A stretch of DNA of 64,000 bases from JAQVXR01 sp050945755 (GCA_050945755.1 JBMNTN010000005.1:3829-67828); one strand, 5' to 3'. Shown: positions 44,031 through 52,837, counted from the first letter of the stretch. Notes: generated by a model from the letters alone, not told the origin. A program made the numbers and translations.

Positions 44031-44911
44031 AAAAGTCATTGGTAAAAGGGATGGTTATATTTGCCATGCTGGTTTGGATGGCAACAAATGTTGTTGCCAT
44101 TACCAGCGGTCATACCGGTACGAGTGTGAAACCGGCGACATTTCCCCCGGTTCACGCCGATACCTTTTTCGATGGTCAAAGTATTTCCTTAGTAACAGCA
44201 CCAGAGGTAATTCCTGCAGATAAAAAAATTGCCGGCGCAGTGGTCCCCCATCACCTGCTGGCCGGAGAACTGATCGAAGAAATATTTGCTCTTCTCAAAA
44301 GAGAGAATCCTAGCACCCTGATTGTTGTGGGACCTAATCATGATAATGCAGGTGAAGAGGCATTAACTTCTGCCTGGGGTTGGCAGACGCCTTATGGTGT
44401 TGTAGAGGCTGATCAAAACCTGATTGAAAGATTGAGTCAGGTCTACCCGCTCCAAATAGATGATGAGGCGTGCGGCAAAGAACATGCTTTGGGAAATATT
44501 ATGCCTTATATTGAATACTATTTGCCTCAAGCGAAGGTAGTACCGATTATGTTACACCATGACCTCTCCTTGGAAGAGGCGAATACCTTGGGAAATCTTA
44601 TTGCTCAAGAGGCAGGCGAGGGAACAGTGCTGGTAGCGTCTGTAGACTTTTCTCACTATTTAACCAGGCAAGAGGCAGAAGAAAAAGACAAGGAAACATT
44701 GGAGATTATCCAAAAAGGGAACTTGGGTCATCTGTTTTCTTTAGGTAACGACCATCTTGATTCCCCAGCGTCACTGGGTGTTTTATTTAGGACTATGAAA
44801 AATTGGGGGATCACGGATTTTACCGTATTGAAAAACACAAATTCCGGGGAAATTTTAAAAAATGACCGGATAGAAACAACCAGTTACTTTACCATGGTAT
44901 TTACAAAATAG
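44027..44911 (+). CDS. AmmeMemoRadiSam system protein B (MEMO-like), secreted or anchored
   Basis: A 294-residue MEMO1-family protein. A hydrophobic N-terminal segment (about 8-28) suggests a signal peptide or anchor, which is unusual for the family. VVPHHLLAG (about 73), VGPNHDN (about 102) and SVDFSHY (about 205) hold the His/Asp residues that line the metal pocket in MEMO and in non-heme iron dioxygenases such as LigB. The activity is unknown. It overlaps the A2M gene by four bases, so the two products are likely made together and act at the cell surface. The radical SAM and AMMECR1 parts of the named system are not adjacent. It ends in TAG. Confidence 0.85.
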   Translation: MKKSLVKGMVIFAMLVWMATNVVAITSGHTGTSVKPATFPPVHADTFFDGQSISLVTAPEVIPADKKIAGAVVPHHLLAGELIEEIFALLKRENPSTLIVVGPNHDNAGEEALTSAWGWQTPYGVVEADQNLIERLSQVYPLQIDDEACGKEHALGNIMPYIEYYLPQAKVVPIMLHHDLSLEEANTLGNLIAQEAGEGTVLVASVDFSHYLTRQEAEEKDKETLEIIQKGNLGHLFSLGNDHLDSPASLGVLFRTMKNWGITDFTVLKNTNSGEILKNDRIETTSYFTMVFTK

Positions 44912-45091
44912 AATGTCGCCAACCAAAAAGTGGCTTTGCATTGCCAGTGAAAAGCGGTTACTTAGGTTGTCGGTATGGCTAAAAAATACATTAGCGGCCT
45001 TGCAGGATATTTTCTGCAGGTACAGAATAAAGAAATTGGCTGCAAGATTATGAGATGATATTAACCAACACCTATAAGCGAGGGTAAAAAT

Positions 45092-45595
45092 GTGGATGTA
45101 AATAAAATCCTGTTAATCGGAATAATTGGGGTAATTGGATCCAGTCTCCTTTATGCAATAAAAGCAATTCGGAAACTGATAAGGCTAAAAAAATGGTCTT
45201 ACATTGGAATTTTTTTGGCATTTGCCGTTGGCTTTCCGTTTATAATGAAGTATGTAGTGCAAATTAAAGACGAACAAATCAGACTATGGGTTGCCGTTCC
45301 GACATTGCTTGTTGCACTGATTTGGATGTTTTCCGGATTTTTTCTTTCCAACATTGCAGAAAAAACGGAACACCTGCCTTACAGTCGCAGCTTTATGAAC
45401 CCTATCATTAGGGAAAAAAGATCTCGCAAGAGGATTTATGGAGCAGCTTTAATGCTTGTGGGCATGATCATTTGGTTTTATGGTGCTTTTTTTGGTGCTG
45501 ACTTACCCAAATCATGGGAAAAAACACTGATGGTAGCTTCTATGTTCAGTTTGTTTTATGGCTTTCACAGGTTGACCGGTGGGTTTAAGCTGTGA
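45092..45595 (+). CDS. Hypothetical integral membrane protein
   Basis: A 167-residue protein with about four or five hydrophobic segments (about 5-20, 38-56, 64-84, 117-135, 146-160) and no known motif. It starts at GTG after GCGAGGG. Its last 17 bases overlap the potassium-channel gene, so the two are translationally linked and may form one membrane unit. No family was recognised. Confidence 0.65.
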   Translation: MDVNKILLIGIIGVIGSSLLYAIKAIRKLIRLKKWSYIGIFLAFAVGFPFIMKYVVQIKDEQIRLWVAVPTLLVALIWMFSGFFLSNIAEKTEHLPYSRSFMNPIIREKRSRKRIYGAALMLVGMIIWFYGAFFGADLPKSWEKTLMVASMFSLFYGFHRLTGGFKL

Positions 45596-46115
45596 GAAAC
45601 GGGGGTCGTCCGGCATTAAAAGGATAATAAAACCTGTTGAATGGATTCTCCTAGTCTCTACGTTTTTTTTAGCGATGCCTTTAACCGGCTATATTAAGGG
45701 AACAATAGGGTTGCCATATTTATTAGCAGTACCGATTTGCGTGGTTGTGCTTGTCGGTATTGCTTTGTTATTTTACCAGCGAATTATCACAGTGGATAAA
45801 ATATTTATTGCCATCATTTCTATTAAGCTTTTAAAAGAATTTATTTTTGTTGTCCTGACACTATACGGACTCTTGATTACGACATTTGCCAGTTTTTATT
45901 ATCTCATTGCTTTGGCCGACGGATTAAACGTTTCTTATCTAAAGTGGTTTTATTTTAGTGTCATAACTCTTACTTCTGTTGGATACGGGGATATTGTCCC
46001 AATTAATTCAACGATGATGCTGTTGGTTTCCCTGGAGAGTTTTCTCGGTTATATTTCACCGTCCATAATTTTCACGATCGGACTGGGTTTAATTTTAAAA
46101 GAAAACAGATTATAG
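45579..46115 (+). CDS. Two-helix potassium channel protein
   Basis: A 178-residue membrane protein. The C-terminal half has two helices around a pore loop with the selectivity filter TSVGYGD (about residues 132-138), which marks an Ion_trans_2 K+ channel. Two hydrophobic segments precede it (about 19-65). There is no RCK/TrkA-N domain, so gating would rely on another partner or none. The GTG start at 45579 lies inside the upstream gene; the exact start is uncertain because the first 12 residues are not conserved-looking. It ends in TAG. Confidence 0.85.
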   Translation: MGLSCEKRGSSGIKRIIKPVEWILLVSTFFLAMPLTGYIKGTIGLPYLLAVPICVVVLVGIALLFYQRIITVDKIFIAIISIKLLKEFIFVVLTLYGLLITTFASFYYLIALADGLNVSYLKWFYFSVITLTSVGYGDIVPINSTMMLLVSLESFLGYISPSIIFTIGLGLILKENRL

Positions 46116-46223
46116 GATCGGTAAAAATATTTATTTCTTTTGGTCTAAAGAGGAAAGGAAGGGCATAAGTGATATACGAATCAATGCATCGTTTTTGAGT
46201 TATAAGAGAGAGGGAGGGAGTTT

Positions 46224-47507
46224 GTGGGGGAAAGAAAGTTTTATGATATTCACTGTCATGCCATGAACCTCAGCCACCCTAATTTTTTAGCCTTTCTGCG
46301 CCGTTTTGAATCCTCTGTCAGGGCCCAAGGAATAAAAGTATTTTTGGGAGCCAACCTGCTTATGGCCACCTATTTTATCCTCAATCCGCTTTGCCCAAGA
46401 TTGCTGGAAACAATACTTAAAAAGACAGGAATAAAAGGTGCCGTTGATCGGACAAAAAATCTTCTTGCTCTCATGGAGAATGATTTGGGGGCTTTTTTTC
46501 AACTGATTGAGGAGTGTCTCCATGACCATGTTTTTACCTCCGGCCAACTGGCCATTGGAGAATTTAACTATCGTAAAGTTGTCTTAACTCCTTTAATGAT
46601 GGATTTTGGTTTTAAAAATATGACTAACCCAGGCCTGCATTATTTTCGCAGACCGATTCAAAAGCCAGTTGTGGAGCAGGTAATTGATCTTTTTAATGGT
46701 ATTAAAGATTTTTTTTCGGTGCCGGCGCAACGCATCTTGGAAATATACCCTTTTCTTGGCATGAACACTTTAAACTATAGTCAAGAGCAAATTACCATGA
46801 TGTTGGAAAAGTATTTCAGCGCTTACCGGGGAGAAGAGAGTGATCTGTTTGCCAAGCTGGGGAAATTTAATGGCGATATTGAACAGATGAGTTCAAACTT
46901 TTTTGCCGGGATCAAGGTGTACCCTCCGCTCGGGTTTGATCCCTGGCCTTCTGACCGGAGAGAATTGAAAAAGGTAGAATCTCTTTATGATTTTTGTGTA
47001 GAAAAAAGGATTCCCATCACTTCCCACTGTAGTGACGGAGGATTCCGGGTTGTTGATTTAAAAAGCGCCTGGGAATACACATCCCCCGCCAGGTGGGAAA
47101 AGGTTTTGAAGAAATATAACAGGTTAAAACTAAATTTGGCCCACTTTGGAAAAGGAAGGTTTTCCGATGAGTGGAGTGCTAAAATAATTAGTTTAATTGA
47201 AGAGTACGATCATGTCTATGCGGATTTTTCCTGCAGTGGTTTTGCGGATAGCTTCTATTTCTCTTTACATAATCTTTTGTTCAATGACAGTAGGAAAACA
47301 CGGGAAAAATTAATGCGCCGGGTGTTGTTTGGTTCTGATTTTATGATTAACTTGCTCTGGATGGATTCTTACTGTCAGTATTTAAAAATATTCTGTGATA
47401 CGCCTCATTTTTTAGCGGAGGAAAAGCATGCTTTTTGTTGTCTTAACCCACAGGAGTTTCTTTTTGAAATGAACCTTTCCAAGGTCCAACCAAAAATGGT
47501 ACAATAA
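46224..47507 (+). CDS. Amidohydrolase-superfamily-like protein
   Basis: A 427-residue protein with metal-binding motifs of amidohydrolases: DIHCHAM at residues 8-14 (H-x-H), TSHCSDGG (about 271), LAHFGKG (about 310) and FGSDFMIN (about 372). These fit strand 1, 5, 6 and 8 ligands of the TIM barrel. The substrate is unknown; the closest grouping may be the amidohydrolase_2 type (decarboxylases and lactonases). The start is GTG at 46224 after GGGAGGGAG. It lies 31 bases before the homocysteine methyltransferase gene. Confidence 0.75.
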   Translation: MGERKFYDIHCHAMNLSHPNFLAFLRRFESSVRAQGIKVFLGANLLMATYFILNPLCPRLLETILKKTGIKGAVDRTKNLLALMENDLGAFFQLIEECLHDHVFTSGQLAIGEFNYRKVVLTPLMMDFGFKNMTNPGLHYFRRPIQKPVVEQVIDLFNGIKDFFSVPAQRILEIYPFLGMNTLNYSQEQITMMLEKYFSAYRGEESDLFAKLGKFNGDIEQMSSNFFAGIKVYPPLGFDPWPSDRRELKKVESLYDFCVEKRIPITSHCSDGGFRVVDLKSAWEYTSPARWEKVLKKYNRLKLNLAHFGKGRFSDEWSAKIISLIEEYDHVYADFSCSGFADSFYFSLHNLLFNDSRKTREKLMRRVLFGSDFMINLLWMDSYCQYLKIFCDTPHFLAEEKHAFCCLNPQEFLFEMNLSKVQPKMVQ

Positions 47508-47538
47508 GTCATTATAAAATTTAGCGGAGGCAAAAAGC

Positions 47539-48441
47539 ATGAGTTTTTTATCCGTTTTGAAATCCGGTAAGATTATACTTTTAGATGGAGCGATGGGTAC
47601 CCAACTGGAGAAGTTGGGGGGGGATTTAAGCGGGGGAGGTAAAAACAACCTTACCCATCCGGAGATTGTTCTTAAGGTGCATCAAGAATATGTGCAAAGC
47701 GGGGCCCAGGTCCTGATTACCAATACTTTCACGATGAACCCAATTTATGTTTCCACCCACAACATAGATGTTAATCTTCCCGCCGTAAACCGGGCAGGTG
47801 TCGAATTAGCCCGTCAGGCCGCCCAGGAAGGGCAGTATGTTATGGGGGGGTTAGGTCCTACCGGACAGATGCTCCAGCCATTCGGTACTTATAGTGAAGA
47901 TGATTTTTATCAAGGATTTAAACAGCAGGCGGAAATTTTAGCGGCAAGCGGCATAGACGGCTTTATTATCGAGACGATGTTTGATGTAAATGAAGCCTTG
48001 TGTGCCTTACGGGCCTGCCGTGATGCGGCTGATCTACCGGTGATTGTTTCATTAACACTTTCTGCAAAATCAGGCGGCGGACGTACCATGATGGGGCAAA
48101 CAATGCCGGAATGTGCCGTGACGTTGGAGGAGGGCGGTGCCGATGTTGTCGGGATCAATTGCGGGGACCTTGACCCGGAAGAGATTGCTCAAGTGGTGCA
48201 AAATCTAAAGCAAGCAACATCATTGCCCATTATGGTTGAACCTAATGCCGGGAAGCCGAAGTTAACCCAAGGAAAAACCTGTTATGATATGACACCGGAA
48301 ATTTTTGCTGCCGGGATCGGTAAATGTCTTGAGGCCGGGGCAACTCTCGTGGGAGGATGCTGCGGGACAACTCCCGACCATATTCGGGCTGTCGCAGAGC
48401 AATTAAAAAAAATGGAGAGTATCACCAAACCGACAACCTAA
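47539..48441 (+). CDS. Homocysteine S-methyltransferase domain protein
   Basis: A 300-residue protein of the MetH N-terminal/BHMT domain. ILLDGAMGTQLEK (about 14-26), TNTFTMNP, INCGD (Cys about 204) and GGCCGTTPDH (Cys about 273-274) form the zinc-thiol site of the Hcy-binding barrel. It lacks the folate, B12 and activation domains of full MetH. Stand-alone versions can use S-methylmethionine, SAM or betaine, or pair with a separate corrinoid partner. Its presence in a genome with corrinoid methyltransferases makes the last option plausible. Its start has GGAGG upstream and its stop lies at the terminator. Confidence 0.9.
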   Translation: MSFLSVLKSGKIILLDGAMGTQLEKLGGDLSGGGKNNLTHPEIVLKVHQEYVQSGAQVLITNTFTMNPIYVSTHNIDVNLPAVNRAGVELARQAAQEGQYVMGGLGPTGQMLQPFGTYSEDDFYQGFKQQAEILAASGIDGFIIETMFDVNEALCALRACRDAADLPVIVSLTLSAKSGGGRTMMGQTMPECAVTLEEGGADVVGINCGDLDPEEIAQVVQNLKQATSLPIMVEPNAGKPKLTQGKTCYDMTPEIFAAGIGKCLEAGATLVGGCCGTTPDHIRAVAEQLKKMESITKPTT

Positions 48442-48458
48442 AAGGGTTGTCTTTTTTT
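48432..48458 (+). terminator. Terminator overlapping the end of the homocysteine methyltransferase gene
   Basis: GACAACC at 48432-48438 and GGTTGTC at 48445-48451 form a stem around the TAA stop, followed by seven T. Confidence 0.85.
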
Positions 48459-48528
48459 ACCTGTTCACTGGCGCCCCTTGTTGTGCTAAAAAAACTATAG
48501 TCAGAAAATATAAAATTTAGAAAAATGG

Positions 48529-48557
48529 TTGAATTTTTCCAAAACAAATAGTATAAT
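48529..48557 (+). promoter_or_regulatory. Near-consensus sigma-A promoter
   Basis: TTGAAT at 48529-48534 and TATAAT at 48552-48557, spaced by 17 bases, just upstream of the small Cys-rich gene. Confidence 0.8.
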
Positions 48558-48601
48558 GTATACAAAGGACAAAACACATTCTAAAACTGGGGGCGGTGGA
48601 C

Positions 48602-48778
48602 ATGTGCAGCAGGTTATGTTCGGATTGCTGCGGTGTAAGGATAACCGGGGTGAAAGGGTTGCCCCTGGAGTTAAAACAGAAAGTTGAGTTGTTGTACGAA
48701 GGTCACGAGGGGGAAATGCTCGCTACCTGTTTTTGTTCCAAGTGTGGCCGTCCGGTTTGTATCAGTTGCTTGAATTAA
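48602..48778 (+). CDS. Small Cys-rich protein
   Basis: A 58-residue protein with ten cysteines in two clusters: MCSRLCSDCCG at the N-terminus and CFCSKCGRPVCISCLN at the C-terminus, the latter like a zinc-ribbon or metal knuckle. The ATG at 48602 has GGGGGCGG before it; an in-frame GTG at 48596 is an alternative. It has its own strong promoter at 48529 and terminator at 48787, so it is expressed alone. The role is unknown; metal binding is inferred from the cysteines. Confidence 0.7.
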   Translation: MCSRLCSDCCGVRITGVKGLPLELKQKVELLYEGHEGEMLATCFCSKCGRPVCISCLN

Positions 48779-48786
48779 ACTTTTCT

Positions 48787-48815
48787 GGAACGGTAAAACC
48801 GTTCCTTATTATTTT
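48787..48815 (+). terminator. Terminator after the Cys-rich gene
   Basis: GGAACGGT and ACCGTTCC form an 8-bp stem with a three-base loop, with a T-rich tail. Confidence 0.7.
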
Positions 48816-48880
48816 GATGTTAACAGTTCATACCGTATATTTTCTCGGTGCCCAACTTTTAGCGGGACAGGTGTTCACAT

Positions 48881-48921
48881 AAAAAGCCACGAAGATCGGT
48901 GAGAAAATTTCGTGGCTTTTT
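48881..48921 (-). terminator. Bidirectional terminator
   Basis: AAAAAGCCACGAA at 48881-48893 pairs with TTCGTGGCTTTTT at 48909-48921, a perfect 13-bp stem with T runs on both strands. It serves the small minus-strand gene ending at 48998. Confidence 0.8.
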
Positions 48922-48997
48922 CTTAAGGGTTTCAGATCACATGCTACTAAATGTTTAGTTTAACTTGTGTTTTAAACGGTTGATGTTTTTCATTTGT

Positions 48998-49138
48998 TTA
49001 GGTAGCTCTTTTTGTATATGCTAACAAAATGATTTCGCTACCTTTTCCCTGGTTGGTGTTCAATTGATTTTCGATATCTTGGATTTTTTTCAGGTCACCG
49101 GAAGAGAGGGGGGCAAATTCCATATCGTTTGTTGTCAT
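48998..49138 (-). CDS. Hypothetical 46-residue protein
   Basis: A small, mostly charged and probably helical protein of unknown family. It starts at the ATG at 49138 on the minus strand, after a very strong AGGAGGTGA site, and is followed by the terminator at 48881. The good ribosome site and terminator, rather than sequence similarity, support it as a real gene. It diverges from the ilv-leu leader. Confidence 0.6.
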   Translation of the reverse strand: MTTNDMEFAPLSSGDLKKIQDIENQLNTNQGKGSEIILLAYTKRAT

Positions 49139-49299
49139 TATTTCACCTCCTAGTCTAACATTAGTTATTTCTAAAAGAATAAAAATTATGCGAAACAATT
49201 ACATTTATTAGCAATATGGGACAAAAAACATCTTGACACTTAGATCACAGTTTTGTATACTACTTTTTAAATATACTTTCAAGACTTTCAAAAATTTTA

Positions 49300-49580
49300 A
49301 TAACAATGAAGCAGACATGTTATTTGATTATGGGCGGATAAAGAGAACCGGGGAAAAGGTGAAAGCCGGTTCCGTACCGGTCAAATGACCTCACTGCAGA
49401 GTTGCTCTGCTGAAAGGCTGTGGCTTATTAGGTGGAAGCCGGTGAAAACCGTTATCTTAGCATATAAATTATGCGCCAAGCGGTCGCAGTTTTGCGGCAA
49501 GCAGGGTGGTACCGCGGAATTAAATCCTTTCGTCCCTGGCAGTTAGCTATTGAATGTCTGGGAAAAAGGATTTTTATTTT
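49300..49580 (+). promoter_or_regulatory. T-box leader, probably leucine-responsive
   Basis: The conserved T-box AGGGTGGTACCGCGG is at 49503-49517. A stem I distal arm (GAACCGG and CCGGTTC, about 49346-49372) carries the AG-rich bulge. A GCAGAG/CTCTGC hairpin follows. The specifier is probably CTC at 49390-49392 followed by AC, which would read tRNA-Leu. AAATCCTTT at 49522-49530 and AAAGGATTT at 49565-49573 form the terminator with a T run. Uncharged tRNA-Leu would favour the antiterminator and turn on the operon below. The specifier call is less certain than the T-box itself. Confidence 0.9.
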
Positions 49581-49676
49581 TTATATCATTGTAAATAATT
49601 AACAAAATAATACTTAGTGTAATGTAATCTAAAGAGATGTTTAAATTTTAGATAGATAAGGAAGGAGCAAAAAAGA

Positions 49677-50555
49677 ATGGGACTGATAATTTATCTTGAT
49701 GGAAAATTTGTGAATGAAGAGGAAGCGAAGGTTTCTGTATTTGACCATGGTGTGTTGTACGGAGACGGAGTTTTCGAAGGAATCAGAGCTTATTACGGTC
49801 AGGTATTCAAGCTGAAAGAACATATTGAAAGATTATATCAGGGAGCACAGACAATTCTTCTTGATATAAATGAAACTCCTGAGGAAATGGCTCAGGTAGT
49901 GACGGAAACATGCAAGAGAAACAATCTTTCCGATGCCTACATTCGTTTGGTGGTAACCCGGGGGAAAGGAGATTTAGGTTTGGATCCCCGGAAGTGTCCG
50001 AAAAGCACTACTTTTTGTATTGCGTCTTCTATTACTCTCTATCCGGAAGAACTTTACACCAATGGATTGGCCCTTGCCACAGTGGCAACGAGAAGAAATA
50101 TTGCCGAAGCATGCAATCCAAGGGTCAAATCCCTGAACTATTTGAATAATATTTATGCAAAGATCGAAGCTAATTTGGCGGGTGTGGGGGAAGGAGTTCT
50201 TTTAAATAATGAGGGCTATGTAGCCGAGGCAACCGGTGATAATATTTTCATTGTGCGAAAAGGTGTACTTATTACCCCGCCTATTTATGTCGGCCTTTTG
50301 GAAGGGGTTACGAGAAATTGCGTGATGGACTTGGCCCGGAAACGTGGTATTGAAGTCAAAGAAACCCTCTTTACCAGAATGGATATGTATACAGCCGATG
50401 AATGTTTCTTAACCGGGACTGCGGCGGAAGTTATTCCGGCGGTAAAATATGACGGCCGAGTGATCGGTACCGGTAAACCGGGTGAAATAACAAAAACATT
50501 GATTCAGGATTACCGTGACTATGTAAAAAATGCCGGGGACGGCGCTCAAATTTAA
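49677..50555 (+). CDS. ilvE: Branched-chain amino acid aminotransferase
   Basis: Class IV PLP aminotransferase, 292 residues, that makes valine, leucine and isoleucine from their 2-oxo acids. DHGVLYGDGVFEGIRAY lies at about 23-39. The PLP lysine is in RVKSLNYLNN (about 154-163), and EATGDNIFIV and TGTAAEV follow. The ATG at 49677 has AAGGAGC upstream. It is the first gene after the T-box, which is less usual than ilvB-first operons. A D-amino acid aminotransferase shares the fold, but the context and motifs favour IlvE. Confidence 0.95.
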   Translation: MGLIIYLDGKFVNEEEAKVSVFDHGVLYGDGVFEGIRAYYGQVFKLKEHIERLYQGAQTILLDINETPEEMAQVVTETCKRNNLSDAYIRLVVTRGKGDLGLDPRKCPKSTTFCIASSITLYPEELYTNGLALATVATRRNIAEACNPRVKSLNYLNNIYAKIEANLAGVGEGVLLNNEGYVAEATGDNIFIVRKGVLITPPIYVGLLEGVTRNCVMDLARKRGIEVKETLFTRMDMYTADECFLTGTAAEVIPAVKYDGRVIGTGKPGEITKTLIQDYRDYVKNAGDGAQI

Positions 50556-50582
50556 GGGTCAACTAATATTTGAGGTGAAAAA

Positions 50583-52244
50583 ATGAAAAGTTCTAAAATA
50601 AAAGAAGGATTGGAAAAAGCTCCACATCGGTCTTTATTAAGGGCTCTGGGGTTAACAAATGAAGAGATTAGTCGACCTATTATTGGAGTGGTCAATTCCT
50701 TTAACGAGGTTGTCCCGGGACATATGCATCTGAGAACGATAGCCGAAGCGGTAAAAGCAGGGGTAAGGATTGCCGGGGGGACCCCTTTAGAGTTTCCCAC
50801 AATTGCGGTGTGTGACGGGATTGCTATGGGCCATGAAGGGATGAAATATTCCCTGGCCAGCAGAGAATTGATTGCCGATTCTATTGAGGTTATGGCTTTA
50901 GCTCATGCTTTTGACGGGTTAGTGTTTATCCCCAACTGCGATAAAATTGTACCTGGCATGCTTATGGCTGCAGCTCGTTTAGACCTGCCTGCTATTTTTG
51001 TCAGCGGTGGTCCCATGCTCACCGGCCACTATCAAGGGAAAGAACTGGACTTAAATTCAGTTTTCGAAGCGGTAGGGGCGGTAAGCGTCGGGAAAATGAC
51101 TGAGGCTGAATTAGAAGAAGTTGAGAATAATGCTTGCCCGGGTTGCGGGTCATGTTCCGGCATGTTTACCGCAAACTCCATGAATTGTCTTACCGAAGTA
51201 CTGGGCATGGGACTGCCGGGAAACGGCACTGTTCCTGCTGTTCACTCCGGCCGGATCAGACTTGCCAAACAGGCCGGGATGCAGGTGATGACTCTGGTAG
51301 AGAAGGATCTTCGTCCATCTCAAATTATGACGGAACAAGCCTTCCAGAATGCTCTCACCGTTGATATGGCTTTGGGATGTTCCACCAATACGGTTTTACA
51401 TCTTCCTGCCATTGCTCATGAGGCAGGGGTCAATATTAATCTAGACATTGTCAATGATATTAGTGAACGCACTCCTCACCTGTGCAAACTGGCACCGGCA
51501 GGTGACCACCACCTACAGGATTTGGATGGGGCCGGGGGAGTTTTGGCTGTGATGTCGGAATTGGATTCCATCAATTTGATAAATCGGGATATTATGACAG
51601 TTACGGGAAAAACGGTTGGCGAAAACCTAGCCGGCCGGTCCGTGCTGGACTATAAGATCATTCGCAGTGTCAAGTCTCCCTATGGTTCCAAGGGAGGGTT
51701 GGCGATCCTTAGGGGCAACCTGGCCGTGGACGGAGCCGTGGTGAAAAAGGCGGCGGTAGCTCCGGAGATGATGAGACATAGTGGCCCGGCCAGGGTATTC
51801 GACAGTGAGGACGAAGCTGTAAAGGCAATCCTCAATAAAAAAATATTATCCGGTGATGTAATTGTCATTCGTTATGAAGGCCCTAAAGGGGGGCCGGGAA
51901 TGAGAGAAATGCTTACACCCACCTCAGCTGTTCAGGGTATGGGATTAGGATCCTCCGTGGCGTTGATTACCGACGGACGTTTTTCCGGAGCCACCCGGGG
52001 TGCCTCAATCGGCCATGTTTCCCCGGAAGCGGCGGAAGGCGGCCTAATCGGCTTGGTTGAAGAAGGAGATATCATCAGTATAGATATCCTAGCCGGAAAG
52101 TTAGAACTTCTCGTTGATGAAGAGGAGTTAGAACAGCGTCGCTTAAAGTGGGTGAAACCCGAACCTAAAGTAACCAAAGGATATTTGGCCAAATATGCCC
52201 GGAGGGTAACTTCGGCAGCTACCGGGGCAATTCTGGTCAAGTAA
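50583..52244 (+). CDS. ilvD: Dihydroxy-acid dehydratase
   Basis: Dehydrates 2,3-dihydroxy acids to 2-oxo acids, the third common step of valine and isoleucine synthesis, with an iron-sulfur cluster. The 553-residue protein has FIPNCDKIVPGM (about 117-128), the CPGCGSCSGMFTANSMN cluster region (about 185-201) and GPKGGPGMREM in the C-terminal domain. It follows ilvE by 27 bases. The product of ketol-acid reductoisomerase, its substrate, has no gene in this window. Confidence 0.96.
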   Translation: MKSSKIKEGLEKAPHRSLLRALGLTNEEISRPIIGVVNSFNEVVPGHMHLRTIAEAVKAGVRIAGGTPLEFPTIAVCDGIAMGHEGMKYSLASRELIADSIEVMALAHAFDGLVFIPNCDKIVPGMLMAAARLDLPAIFVSGGPMLTGHYQGKELDLNSVFEAVGAVSVGKMTEAELEEVENNACPGCGSCSGMFTANSMNCLTEVLGMGLPGNGTVPAVHSGRIRLAKQAGMQVMTLVEKDLRPSQIMTEQAFQNALTVDMALGCSTNTVLHLPAIAHEAGVNINLDIVNDISERTPHLCKLAPAGDHHLQDLDGAGGVLAVMSELDSINLINRDIMTVTGKTVGENLAGRSVLDYKIIRSVKSPYGSKGGLAILRGNLAVDGAVVKKAAVAPEMMRHSGPARVFDSEDEAVKAILNKKILSGDVIVIRYEGPKGGPGMREMLTPTSAVQGMGLGSSVALITDGRFSGATRGASIGHVSPEAAEGGLIGLVEEGDIISIDILAGKLELLVDEEELEQRRLKWVKPEPKVTKGYLAKYARRVTSAATGAILVK

Positions 52245-52331
52245 ACTTCGGGTACGGGGAAAAAGCAAAATGACATTTGCTGTGCCGGGACGCATGTCCC
52301 GGCATATATGTAATAAACGGGAGGTATAACC

Positions 52332-52823
52332 ATGCGGCATACGTTGTCGGTAATGGTGGAAAACCGTGCCGGGGTATTGACCAGAGTGGCCGGGATGTTT
52401 AGCCGCCGGGGGTATAATATTGAAAGTTTGGCGGTAGGAACTACGGAAAATCCCAAGATATCCCGGATGACCATTGTAGTTGAAGGCGATCATCATGTTA
52501 TTGAACAAGTCACAAAACAGTTGCACAAATTAATTGAGGTTATTAAAATCAGTGATATTACTAATGAAGAGTATGTGGGGCGGGAACTTGTTTTGATAAA
52601 GGTAAATGCCGACCCGGCCCAGCGCAGTGAGATTATGCAGATTGTGGACATTTTTCGGGCTCGAATTGTCGATATCGGATATAAATCGCTGATAATTGAA
52701 GCTACCGGTGACCAGAGCAAAATATCCGCCATAGAGACTTCTCTCAAGCCTTTTGGGATCAGGGAAGTGGTCAGAACGGGGAAGATTGCCATGGTGCGCG
52801 GCCCGAAAACCAAATTGGAATAG
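52332..52823 (+). CDS. ilvH: Acetolactate synthase small subunit
   Basis: Regulatory subunit of acetohydroxyacid synthase, 163 residues with an N-terminal ACT domain (VMVENRAGVLTRVAGMF at about 7-23, RRGYNIESLAVG next) and the C-terminal ALS_ss_C half. The ACT domain binds valine for feedback inhibition. It lies before ilvB, the reverse of the common ilvB-ilvH order. The start has GGGAGG. It ends in TAG. Confidence 0.95.
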   Translation: MRHTLSVMVENRAGVLTRVAGMFSRRGYNIESLAVGTTENPKISRMTIVVEGDHHVIEQVTKQLHKLIEVIKISDITNEEYVGRELVLIKVNADPAQRSEIMQIVDIFRARIVDIGYKSLIIEATGDQSKISAIETSLKPFGIREVVRTGKIAMVRGPKTKLE

Positions 52824-52837
52824 AGGGGGTAAACCCT

